From positions 6,913 to 12,384 of the forward strand of contig PATG01000029.1 of NCBI GenBank assembly GCA_002713555.1: 5,472 bases of DNA, written 5' to 3'. This stretch comes from Planctomycetaceae bacterium (GTDB lineage: Bacteria > Planctomycetota > Planctomycetia > Pirellulales > Lacipirellulaceae). The notes beneath the pieces are model-generated. The model saw nothing but the letters and a program-made list of their open reading frames with translations. It had not been told where the DNA came from and did not search any database. The position numbers and the translations under genes are program-made. Shown in pieces: positions 1 through 5,472 of the stretch; the first letter of the stretch is position 1; each line of letters starts with the position of its first letter.

Positions 1-521
1 CACTGTTCTAGAATTTCACAGACGGGTTCCATGAACCCCATGTCTGCCATTCTGTCCGCTTCATCGAGAACCACGGTTCCGACATCTTCCAAACTCAATG
101 CACCGTGCCCTAGCAAGTCCAACAAACGTCCAGGGCATGCGACCACGATGTCAGTCCCTCTCGACAGGGCCTTACGTTGGCGCCCATATGGTACGCCTCC
201 GTAAATTGCCAGTACCTCAAGGTCAAAGGTTGCAGCAAGTGGTGTTAGAACATTCGCGATTTGGTCAGCAAGTTCCCGGGTTGGTGAAAGGATGAGTGAG
301 GTTGGAAATTCTGGATCAGCACGAAGTGTTCGCATGATTAATGGCAAACCAAAAGCCAGAGTTTTTCCCGAGCCTGTGGGTGCCCGGCAACAAATATCGT
401 TGCCCATCATTGCATCTGGAATCGACTCTCTTTGGACTTCAAATGGTTCAGTGATACCCATTTCCTTCAGAGAAGTTACGAGACCTGGGTCGACGCCCAA
501 ATCGTAGAAACTGACGTCCAT
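1..521 (-). CDS. DEAD-box ATP-dependent RNA helicase, N-terminal part (cut by left edge)
   Basis: This is the first 173 codons of a superfamily 2 RNA helicase, an enzyme that uses ATP to unwind or remodel RNA duplexes and RNA-protein complexes in the cytoplasm. Reading right to left from ATG at 521-519, the RecA-like domain 1 motifs appear in order: Q motif (PFEVQ, residues 26-30), motif I/Walker A (APTGSGKT, 47-54), motif Ia (PTRELADQ, 80-87), the GG motif (108-109), motif Ib (CPGRLLDLL, 129-137, with Cys where Thr is usual) and motif II (DEAD, 153-156). Motif III (SAT) and the second RecA domain lie beyond the window. The start fits because about 25 residues before the Q motif is normal for the family. 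No GGTGA lies upstream, only a run of five G at 531-527. It follows a 138-base gap, so it may have its own promoter. The family is certain; which helicase (bacterial names such as DeaD or RhlE) cannot be told from this part. Confidence 0.95.
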   Translation of the reverse strand, partial: MDVSFYDLGVDPGLVTSLKEMGITEPFEVQRESIPDAMMGNDICCRAPTGSGKTLAFGLPLIMRTLRADPEFPTSLILSPTRELADQIANVLTPLAATFDLEVLAIYGGVPYGRQRKALSRGTDIVVACPGRLLDLLGHGALSLEDVGTVVLDEADRMADMGFMEPVCEILEQ

Positions 522-659
522 TCTTTCCCCCAAGGTGAGCGCGCGCGCTGGCCTATTTGAACAGGTCAGTGCTATTCTTCCTCGGCCAAGGCATTGCTAC
601 GGGCCTCCAATAGCTCCACTCGTGATTGAAAACGGAGATTTCCCAATGATGGCGGTGAC
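522..659 (-). other. Intergenic region upstream of the helicase gene
   Basis: This is the longest gap in the window (138 bases), between the stop of the unknown 201-residue gene and the helicase start. I see no ORF, tRNA-like fold or T-rich terminator. It holds a GTTCAAAT box followed by GGCCA (549-562), an alternating GCGCGCGC stretch at 541-548 and an imperfect 12-base palindrome at 580-591. The gap is large enough for a promoter, unlike the 16-base gap at the other end of the unknown gene. A small RNA or 5' leader cannot be excluded by eye. Confidence 0.5.
549..562 (-). promoter_or_regulatory. Candidate promoter box (GTTCAAAT-N-GGCCA) upstream of the helicase
   Basis: On the minus strand this reads GTTCAAATAGGCCA. 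The AT-rich half (562-555) lies 34-41 bases before the helicase ATG. A near-identical element, differing by one base of spacing, sits at almost the same distance from purH. An archaeal TATA box is normally about 26 bases before the transcription start, so this position would give a leader of roughly 10-15 bases. The box is a poor match to a textbook TATA element, so the case rests on the repeated position and the absence of a GGTGA site. Confidence 0.35.
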
Positions 660-1265
660 TCAGGATGATTGGATAAAATCAAAATGGTTCATTCCAATTT
701 GTTCCCATTCATAGGCCATATCCTCAACAGGAATGATTGTTCGCTTACCGTTGTCCCACCCTTCTAATGAAGAGTGGCGATATTCAACCCCTAACTTGTC
801 AATAATATCCTGTTCGTAATTTTGAATCCAATCAATCAAGTCAAGCACAAGTGTTCGGTATTCAGTTTTCTGGGCCTGGGTTGGAGGTTTCAATTCAGGT
901 AAGTCACTCGACTTCCACGGAGGCTTATCCAATGTAGAATGTTCAGTATATTTTGGTACATATTCGTAACGAGGTAGAAAAACGCCTCCACGTTTAGAAT
1001 CTCCATAAAATACTCCGTAGCCACGTAAGACTACACGCCGATTATTTGGGATTTCTAGACAATAAACACTAGATGTTTTTCTGTCGTCTGTGGGAGGTTC
1101 TAATCGCTGGAAGCCCATTTCCAATAACCAATTTCCTTCCGGCCGAAGGATGTCGCGGCCCCAGCACCAAATCTGTTGGCTCAGTAAATCAACTGCATGT
1201 TGAATGAAACTTTCTTCATCACTTTGTTGAGGCGGTAGTTCAACTGTAACTGAGATCGATGCCAC
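660..1265 (-). CDS. Unrecognised 201-residue cytoplasmic protein
   Basis: I do not recognise this family. The protein has no signal peptide or membrane segment and is rich in aromatics (7 Trp, 10 Tyr). Three regions look like a folded core: WCWGRDILRPEGNWLLEMGF (33-52), a beta-like VVLRGYGVFYGD (78-89), and GGVFLPRYEYVPKYT (93-107). A Pro-rich linker (115-128) and a helical C-terminal third follow. The start is GTG at 1265-1263. The reading frame is open upstream to a stop at 1322-1320 and has no ATG, GTG or TTG before 1265, while the next Met is residue 50. An ATG at 1270-1268 is out of frame. It starts 16 bases after the purH stop, so co-transcription with purH is likely, yet no clear ribosome binding site is visible. 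GC is about 39% by hand count over 781-1080, against about 53% in purH over 1381-1680. This hints at a different origin. That it is a real gene is likely from its length, placement and globular composition; its function is unknown. Confidence 0.75.
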   Translation of the reverse strand: MASISVTVELPPQQSDEESFIQHAVDLLSQQIWCWGRDILRPEGNWLLEMGFQRLEPPTDDRKTSSVYCLEIPNNRRVVLRGYGVFYGDSKRGGVFLPRYEYVPKYTEHSTLDKPPWKSSDLPELKPPTQAQKTEYRTLVLDLIDWIQNYEQDIIDKLGVEYRHSSLEGWDNGKRTIIPVEDMAYEWEQIGMNHFDFIQSS

Positions 1266-1281
1266 CCCATTTCTTTGAAAA

Positions 1282-2949
1282 TTAGTGCCTAAACAACCGT
1301 ATGCCAGTAAACAGCATAGTCATCTCATGTTCATCCGCTGCCTCAATCACTTCTTGATCACGGATGCTGCCACCGGGCTGAACTACGGCGGTGATGCCGA
1401 TATCGTGGCTGGTATCGATTCCATCACGGAATGGGAAGAACGCATCCGATACCATCATCGCACCCTTGGCGCGTTTCCCCGCTCTGCGAGAGGCGATTCG
1501 GACGGCTTCAACACGACTGGTTTGGCCCGGGCCTATTCCGACTGTGGCAAATCCGGTATCTGTTGGTTGGATAAAAATCACACAGTTACTCTTCACTTGT
1601 GCACAGACTGCGACACCGAATCGAGCCAAGTCCACCTGATTGGGGTCTGCTTGTATTTTTGTCACACACTTGACTTCTGACCAATTAATAACTGGGGCTC
1701 CTTCTGTTTGGGCGAGCCAGCCGCCGTCAATTTGGCGGAATTGTGTTTTCATCTCAAGTGACGACATTGAATCCAATGTCAACATCCGACGGTTCTTTTT
1801 CTCCGAGAGTACCGATAGGGCACCTTCTTCGTAACCGGGTGCTATGATACACTCCACGAAGTGATCCCCAATTCTCTCTGCGGTCAATTTTGTCACGATT
1901 GTATTGAATGCGATAACACATCCAAATGCAGATTCAGGGTCACTGGACAACGCATCATCCCATGCAGATACTTGATCTGTAGAAATGGCAACACCACATG
2001 CATTGGTGTGTTTGATGATTACACAGCAGTGAGGCCATTTGGCCCACTCGGGGCCAATATAGGAACGGCAAAATCGCAGTGCTGCATCTAAATCTAGATA
2101 GTTGTTGAAGGACAAATCTTTGCCGCCGTGTTGTATAGCGGCGGCCAGGCCACTGGGTGTTTCCCCCACCGTGTTTCCAGGGTAAAATGCAGCAGGTTGG
2201 TGTGGATTCTCTCCGTATCTGAGTGCTTGTTGCGCGCCGCCTGAAACTAGGAGTTTCTCAGGTAGTACTTCCGCTGCGGCGTCCTCTAGAGATTCCAAGC
2301 GATTTGCCAATGTATTTGCCAAAGCCACATCATATGCTGCCGTTCGTTGGTATGCAGTCAGTGCAAGCCTTTGACGAGTTGGCATGTCAACCGCATTCGG
2401 ATCACCGTTGGCTTCTTGCAATGTTTCCAGGAGTTCGCCATAATCACTGGGGTCTGTGACTATGAGTACATCTGCATGTGATTTTGCGGATGCGCGAACC
2501 AAAGTAGGGCCGCCGATATCAATCATCTCAATCAAGGCGGATTCGCTGACTGGGGGCGATTGAGCGGCGATTGCTTCGAATGGATAGAGATTGACTGCGA
2601 CCAAGTCGATTCTTGGGTACCCCAATTCCTCAAGTGTGGCCATGTCCTCTGGATGATTACCTCGAGCGAGGATGGCAGCATGAATTGCAGGGTGTAGTGT
2701 CTTGACTCTGCCATCGAAAACCTCAGGGTGGCCCGTGACGTCTGTAACGTCTGTCACATCAACCCCATTTTCCCGCAGCAGGCGTGCTGTACCGCCTGTT
2801 GAGAGTATTTGCCAACCCATCGCTGTCAAGGTTGTAGCGAATGCCGTGACGCCTGATTTATCGTAGACTGAAATGAGCGCTCGAGGTGCATTAACACCCT
2901 CCTTACCAGGGACCGAACTGGTCAGGGTTGGCTGGTTCATATCAACCAT
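1282..2949 (-). CDS. purH: Bifunctional AICAR formyltransferase / IMP cyclohydrolase (PurH)
   Basis: This enzyme catalyses the last two steps of de novo IMP synthesis in the cytoplasm. AICAR is formylated with 10-formyltetrahydrofolate, then FAICAR is closed to IMP. The N-terminal MGS-like cyclohydrolase domain (about 22-170) shows SVYDKSG (27-33), STGGTARLL (50-58), GRVKTLHPAIHAAIL (80-94), NLYPF (120-124) and IDIGGPTLVRASAKSH (143-158). These include the positions of human Lys66, Tyr104, Asp125 and Lys137 (here K83, Y122, D144, K156). The transformylase domain has LRYGENPHQ (243-251), the catalytic Lys-His pair K313-H314 in IIKHTNACG, SNCV with N455, and SDAFFPFRDGID plus QPGGSIRD near the end. 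At 555 residues it is complete and within the family range (E. coli 529, human 592). Met1 (2949) and Met4 (2940) are both possible starts, and neither has a GGTGA site. A GTTCAAAT box lies 36-43 bases before Met1. Most archaea studied use PurP and PurO instead, so this fused form suggests a bacterial-type acquisition. Confidence 0.97.
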   Translation of the reverse strand: MVDMNQPTLTSSVPGKEGVNAPRALISVYDKSGVTAFATTLTAMGWQILSTGGTARLLRENGVDVTDVTDVTGHPEVFDGRVKTLHPAIHAAILARGNHPEDMATLEELGYPRIDLVAVNLYPFEAIAAQSPPVSESALIEMIDIGGPTLVRASAKSHADVLIVTDPSDYGELLETLQEANGDPNAVDMPTRQRLALTAYQRTAAYDVALANTLANRLESLEDAAAEVLPEKLLVSGGAQQALRYGENPHQPAAFYPGNTVGETPSGLAAAIQHGGKDLSFNNYLDLDAALRFCRSYIGPEWAKWPHCCVIIKHTNACGVAISTDQVSAWDDALSSDPESAFGCVIAFNTIVTKLTAERIGDHFVECIIAPGYEEGALSVLSEKKNRRMLTLDSMSSLEMKTQFRQIDGGWLAQTEGAPVINWSEVKCVTKIQADPNQVDLARFGVAVCAQVKSNCVIFIQPTDTGFATVGIGPGQTSRVEAVRIASRRAGKRAKGAMMVSDAFFPFRDGIDTSHDIGITAVVQPGGSIRDQEVIEAADEHEMTMLFTGIRLFRH

Positions 2950-2977
2950 GAGTGGAACCCGTTAACCATCCAACGTA

Positions 2978-2992
2978 TGGCCGCATTTGAAC
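2978..2992 (-). promoter_or_regulatory. Candidate promoter box (GTTCAAAT-NN-GGCCA) upstream of purH
   Basis: The minus strand reads GTTCAAATGCGGCCA in the 54-base gap between thermosome and purH. The AT-rich half (2992-2985) is 36-43 bases before the purH ATG at 2949. It is the counterpart of the element at 549-562 before the helicase, with one extra base between the two halves. I saw no third exact copy of GTTCAAAT in the window. If functional, purH can be transcribed separately from the thermosome gene. Confidence 0.35.
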
Positions 2993-3003
2993 TCGATGGT
3001 CTC

Positions 3004-4560
3004 TCAATCGCCACGTGCGGAAACCACTTGGTCGATTCTAAGCATGCTAGCGCAGGTTTCTGTGGCGGCGGAAATGGCGGACTCCAAGGTAGCCGCGGCT
3101 TCTGTTGCACCCGTATCTCCAACCGTTCCATCGGATTTGATTCCGGCCCTTGCGTTGCCATTTCGGTGGGCGGCCCTGAGTTCCAAAACCATGTCCAATG
3201 CATCGGCACCTGAATTCAATGCCAGTGTTGAGGGGACTATCTCCAATGCGCGGGCAAAGGCGTCCATTGCCAATCGATTTCGGCCTGCTTCGCGCTCTGC
3301 TGCCTCACGTATGGCCAATGCGCAGGCCATATGGGTTGCACCCCCACCAACGACGAGTCGGTCAGTGCGCATCGCCAAACCGGTTGCTCTCAAAGAGTCG
3401 TGTAAAGCCCGAATCGCTTCCTCGGCCGCAAGGTGATTTGCACCACCGACCTCGCAAGTCACGACACCGGGGGATGGGCATTGTTCTAGACGAATGATGT
3501 CCTCAACTTGATCGGTGGATGTTTTCCGTTCAGTAATCAAACGTCCAGCGGTTCCGATATCTTCAGGTAACAAATCGTTCAGATGTTCAATGATTCTTGA
3601 GCCGGTTGCCAATGATGCATTTCGCAATTCACTGTCATCGAATTCACCTGCGACAAAACAGCCGGCACGCATTAGATGATGCAACAGGCCTTTGTTGACT
3701 GTGCCTGTACAAAGGAACACATTGGCTCCGGAGGAAAGTAGTGTGTTTGCTAGACTGATGATTGCCGCCTCTTCAGCAGCGAGGAAGGCGTCCAATTGGC
3801 TGGCTTCTTCAATTTCAATTTCAGCTGTCCGAATTTGTTTTCTTGGGGCCAAATCTCCATTGATTGTGGCAACCTTTGCATCAGAAATTTTGGATGGGAG
3901 AGCATCCAATAAAACACGGCGACGTACAACAATCCCGTGGAGAATTTTACTATCGAAAAGCCCTCCGGAATTGACTTTGTGCATGGTCACATAATCGGGA
4001 TCCGCATTCACTGTTTGTAAGGCCTCTACGATTATTTCTGAGAGATGTTCAGATGCGCCTTCGGCCCCTTTGCCAGTCAGCGCAGTCATAGCCACTTGCC
4101 TGAGTTCTTTGGTAGAACATGTGGTGGCAAGATTAGAGATGGTGTCCAAAGCGATTGCATTGGCTTGATTGTAACCTTCAATCACAGTGAGTGGATGTAG
4201 TCCTTTCTGCAAAAGTCGACCCGCTTCGAGCAACAACTCAGCACACAGCAGGAGAGTGCCTGTCACGCCATCACCGCAGGAATTCTCTTGAGATTCTGCC
4301 ATCGCGACGAACATCTTACCGGCTGGATGTTTGACCATCAACTCGGAGACGATTTTTGCGCCATCATTGGTGACAGCGGTGGTCCCATCGGTCTTGTACA
4401 TCATTTTGTCAAGGCCACGTGGGCCATATGTTGGGCGCAGTAAATCAGCAAAAACACGGGCGGCGGCAATCAATTTCTCTTGGACTGCGGTCCCACTGGT
4501 GACATTTGTCTCCTCACGGAGAATCACCACTGGGGGTTTGCCGGCCGCCTCCTCGCCCAT
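3004..4560 (-). CDS. Divergent group II chaperonin (thermosome) subunit
   Basis: Thermosome subunits form double-ring, ATP-driven folding chambers in the archaeal cytosol. The whole family fold can be followed: equatorial domain start (YGPRGLDKMM, 45-54; NDGAKIV, 65-71; GDGVTG, 96-101), intermediate and apical parts (HGIVVRRRVLLDALPSKI, 208-225; ATGSRII, 318-324; ERKTSTDQ, 344-351), then HDSL (387-390) with the Asp at the place of the GroEL Asp398 catalytic residue, VGGGATHMACAL (404-415), NSGADALDMVLELRAAH (449-465) and the C-terminal SMLRIDQVV (505-513). At 518 residues it is somewhat shorter than the usual 540-550. Several near-invariant sites differ: NDGAT is NDGAK, GDGTT is GDGVT, GGGA-x-E is GGGATH, and the usual GVxEPxxVK segment near the C-terminus is not evident. 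It is therefore probably a specialised paralogue rather than the main subunit; a pseudogene is unlikely because the frame is intact. The start ATG at 4560 is supported by GGTGA at 4568-4564. Confidence 0.95.
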   Translation of the reverse strand: MGEEAAGKPPVVILREETNVTSGTAVQEKLIAAARVFADLLRPTYGPRGLDKMMYKTDGTTAVTNDGAKIVSELMVKHPAGKMFVAMAESQENSCGDGVTGTLLLCAELLLEAGRLLQKGLHPLTVIEGYNQANAIALDTISNLATTCSTKELRQVAMTALTGKGAEGASEHLSEIIVEALQTVNADPDYVTMHKVNSGGLFDSKILHGIVVRRRVLLDALPSKISDAKVATINGDLAPRKQIRTAEIEIEEASQLDAFLAAEEAAIISLANTLLSSGANVFLCTGTVNKGLLHHLMRAGCFVAGEFDDSELRNASLATGSRIIEHLNDLLPEDIGTAGRLITERKTSTDQVEDIIRLEQCPSPGVVTCEVGGANHLAAEEAIRALHDSLRATGLAMRTDRLVVGGGATHMACALAIREAAEREAGRNRLAMDAFARALEIVPSTLALNSGADALDMVLELRAAHRNGNARAGIKSDGTVGDTGATEAAATLESAISAATETCASMLRIDQVVSARGD

Positions 4561-4563
4561 GAA

Positions 4564-4568
4564 TCACC
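4564..4568 (-). promoter_or_regulatory. Ribosome binding site (GGTGA) of the thermosome gene
   Basis: The minus strand reads GGTGA, then TTC, then ATG at 4560. GGTGA matches the archaeal anti-Shine-Dalgarno end of 16S rRNA. The 3-base spacer is short, but the site is the best in the window and decides this start. It fits a gene translated from inside a longer mRNA that begins upstream in the ATPase gene. Confidence 0.65.
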
Positions 4569-4597
4569 GGCCAAAGCCGCACTCAAGAAGCCTTCGC

Positions 4598-4614
4598 GAG
4601 GCCCTACGGGCCTC
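4598..4614 (-). other. Perfect 7-bp GC hairpin across the ATPase/KH stop codon
   Basis: In the mRNA this reads GAGGCCC-GTA-GGGCCTC: a perfect 7-base-pair stem, six pairs of them G-C, with a 3-base loop. It begins inside the TGA stop (4615-4613) of the upstream gene and ends about 37 bases before the thermosome ATG. No U-run follows, so it is not a standard intrinsic terminator. It could slow ribosomes or polymerase, or protect an mRNA 3' end after processing. That it forms is likely from pairing; any function is inference. Confidence 0.45.
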
Positions 4615-5472
4615 AGCGGCGACGTTTTCCTTTCTTGCCTCGACGGCCGCCGCCACCTTGTTCCCAAGAACGGCCGCCCATCGAACGCTCTGTTTGGAGA
4701 TCCCACTCCTGAGCCTTACTACCAATTTTTTTCGTTCCACGTGGCAATTCATTTGCGCCCTTAACCTTGATTTTCAAGCCAAATTCCTCTTCCATACTTC
4801 GTACACCTGAACCGCCTTGGCCGACGATGGAACCTATTGCGCTATCGTCAACGAAAACTTTTGCCGCAGTGTCTGAAGCCATCTCCACATGGTGGATTCT
4901 TGCACCTGTCCAGCGTTGGATTCGTCTAGCGAGTTCTGCAGCTGCCAATTTCTTGGCAGGACTTTGTGAACCGGAGCCATCAACTGGGACGACAACGATT
5001 TGCTCGCCAAAGGAAAATATCTCGTGAGTCATTTTGTTTGATGGGAATGTGCGAACTTCAATGACGGGGCGGGAGAGATCGGATTCCATTCCACTTGGTG
5101 CTCGTACGACCATTTTCAATTCTAGGACCTGTGAAATCTGGCCCTTTTCGATGTGAATGACCGTGTCCAATACTTGGCTGATCATTCCCAATTCGACCTT
5201 GCCAATTAGCCGTTGAACTGCTTCCAATGCACTGTTTGCATGAGTGACACCGAGTAGACCTACGCCTGCCAAACGAACATCGGCGAAAATTTCGAAGTCG
5301 CGGGCGCGGCGGACTTCATCAAAAATCACGAAATCGGGGCGAACAAGAAAAATGACTTCGGCAGTTTTTTCCAAATTACCCTCCAAGGGTGCATACTGAG
5401 TTACACGTTGAGGGACTTGGAGATCTCGTGGGGCTTCCATGGTCTTGACCATGGCGCCAATTTCTTCATCCA
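4613..5472 (-). CDS. PIN/PilT-like ATPase with KH domain, C-terminal part (cut by right edge)
   Basis: This looks like the archaeal family (COG1855 type) that joins a PIN domain, a PilT/VirB11-like ATPase and a KH RNA-binding domain. Its cellular role is not established, but the domains point to RNA. The frame stays open to the right edge: codons before the Met at 5452 read DEEIGA, so that Met is internal and the PIN domain and Walker A lie outside. Numbering from that Met, the Walker B strand is FVIFDEVRR (41-49). It is followed by FADVRLAGVGLLGVTHA (56-72), AVQRLIGKVELG (78-89) and DLSRPVIEVRTF (125-136), all typical of the family. The KH domain (about 187-232) has its GxxG loop at GQGG (211-214). 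About 47 residues follow, ending in a Gly/Arg/Lys-rich tail (GGGGRRGKKGKRRR) likely to bind nucleic acid or rRNA. The stop TGA (4615-4613) lies 52 bases before the thermosome gene. Confidence 0.92.
   Translation of the reverse strand, partial: DEEIGAMVKTMEAPRDLQVPQRVTQYAPLEGNLEKTAEVIFLVRPDFVIFDEVRRARDFEIFADVRLAGVGLLGVTHANSALEAVQRLIGKVELGMISQVLDTVIHIEKGQISQVLELKMVVRAPSGMESDLSRPVIEVRTFPSNKMTHEIFSFGEQIVVVPVDGSGSQSPAKKLAAAELARRIQRWTGARIHHVEMASDTAAKVFVDDSAIGSIVGQGGSGVRSMEEEFGLKIKVKGANELPRGTKKIGSKAQEWDLQTERSMGGRSWEQGGGGRRGKKGKRRR

Noticed and set aside
541..548. Alternating GCGCGCGC stretch
   Set aside because: Eight bases is too short to support a Z-DNA or regulatory claim in a 50% GC genome.
580..591. 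Near-palindrome cctcggccaagg upstream of the helicase as an operator
   Set aside because: It is short and imperfect (one mismatched pair), has no second copy in the window and no adjacent regulator gene.
2734..2760. Three tandem 9-base units coding DVTDVTDVT in PurH, possible repeat expansion
   Set aside because: The same segment in human and bacterial PurH has the same length (pattern G..V..V..TG before the GRVKTLHP motif), so nothing is inserted. The units also differ at synonymous sites.
2950..3003. GAGTTCAAATGCGGCCA resembles a tRNA T-arm (GTTCAAAT)
   Set aside because: Only 54 bases are available and no acceptor stem, D-arm or anticodon arm can be built around it.
597..4614. Identical 11-base string ctacgggcctc at 597-607 and 4604-4614, both in or at intergenic gaps
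   Set aside because: A few 11-base matches are expected by chance in a window this size. Only the 4598-4614 copy forms the hairpin.
4331..4810. 159-codon plus-strand ORF opposite the thermosome and ATPase genes, and similar ones at 2987-3436 and 3692-3994
   Set aside because: They lie antisense to strongly supported genes, their products have no recognisable motifs, and they cross gene boundaries. They look like shadow frames.
1..5472. Search for a defence island, CRISPR array, transposon or other novel system
   Set aside because: No direct-repeat array, transposase, terminal inverted repeats, toxin-antitoxin pair or nuclease cassette is visible. Four of the five genes belong to known housekeeping families.

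Overview
The window is most likely archaeal. It encodes a group II chaperonin (thermosome) subunit and the C-terminal part of a PIN/ATPase/KH protein of the kind found across archaea. The thermosome gene also has a GGTGA ribosome binding site just upstream. A bacterial-style fused PurH next to these genes, moderate GC (about 53% by hand count over 1381-1680) and mesophile-looking proteins would fit a marine Euryarchaeota/Thermoplasmatota-type genome such as Poseidoniales (Marine Group II). That lineage is an inference; nothing in the window proves it.

Every recognisable gene is on the minus strand, so transcription runs right to left. In that order: (1) 5472-4613, the C-terminal part of a PilT-like ATPase with a KH domain, cut by the right edge; (2) 4560-3004, a divergent thermosome subunit; (3) 2949-1282, purH, a complete bifunctional AICAR formyltransferase/IMP cyclohydrolase; (4) 1265-660, an unrecognised 201-residue protein with lower GC; (5) 521-1, the N-terminal third or more of a DEAD-box RNA helicase, cut by the left edge. 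The gaps are 52, 54, 16 and 138 bases. No stretch of 300 bases lacks a gene. I saw no tRNA, rRNA, CRISPR array, insertion sequence or attachment site.

The layout suggests at least two transcription starts. Thermosome follows the ATPase closely and has a clear GGTGA site, as expected for an internal operon gene. purH and the helicase lack that site, but both have a GTTCAAAT box followed by GGCCA about 35-40 bases before the start codon. This may be a shared promoter element with short mRNA leaders. The genes do not form one pathway: RNA binding/ATPase, protein folding, purine synthesis, an unknown and RNA remodelling. It looks like housekeeping neighbourhood rather than a defence or mobile cassette. 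The points most worth a second look are the altered nucleotide-binding motifs of the chaperonin, the shared upstream box, and the unknown low-GC gene.
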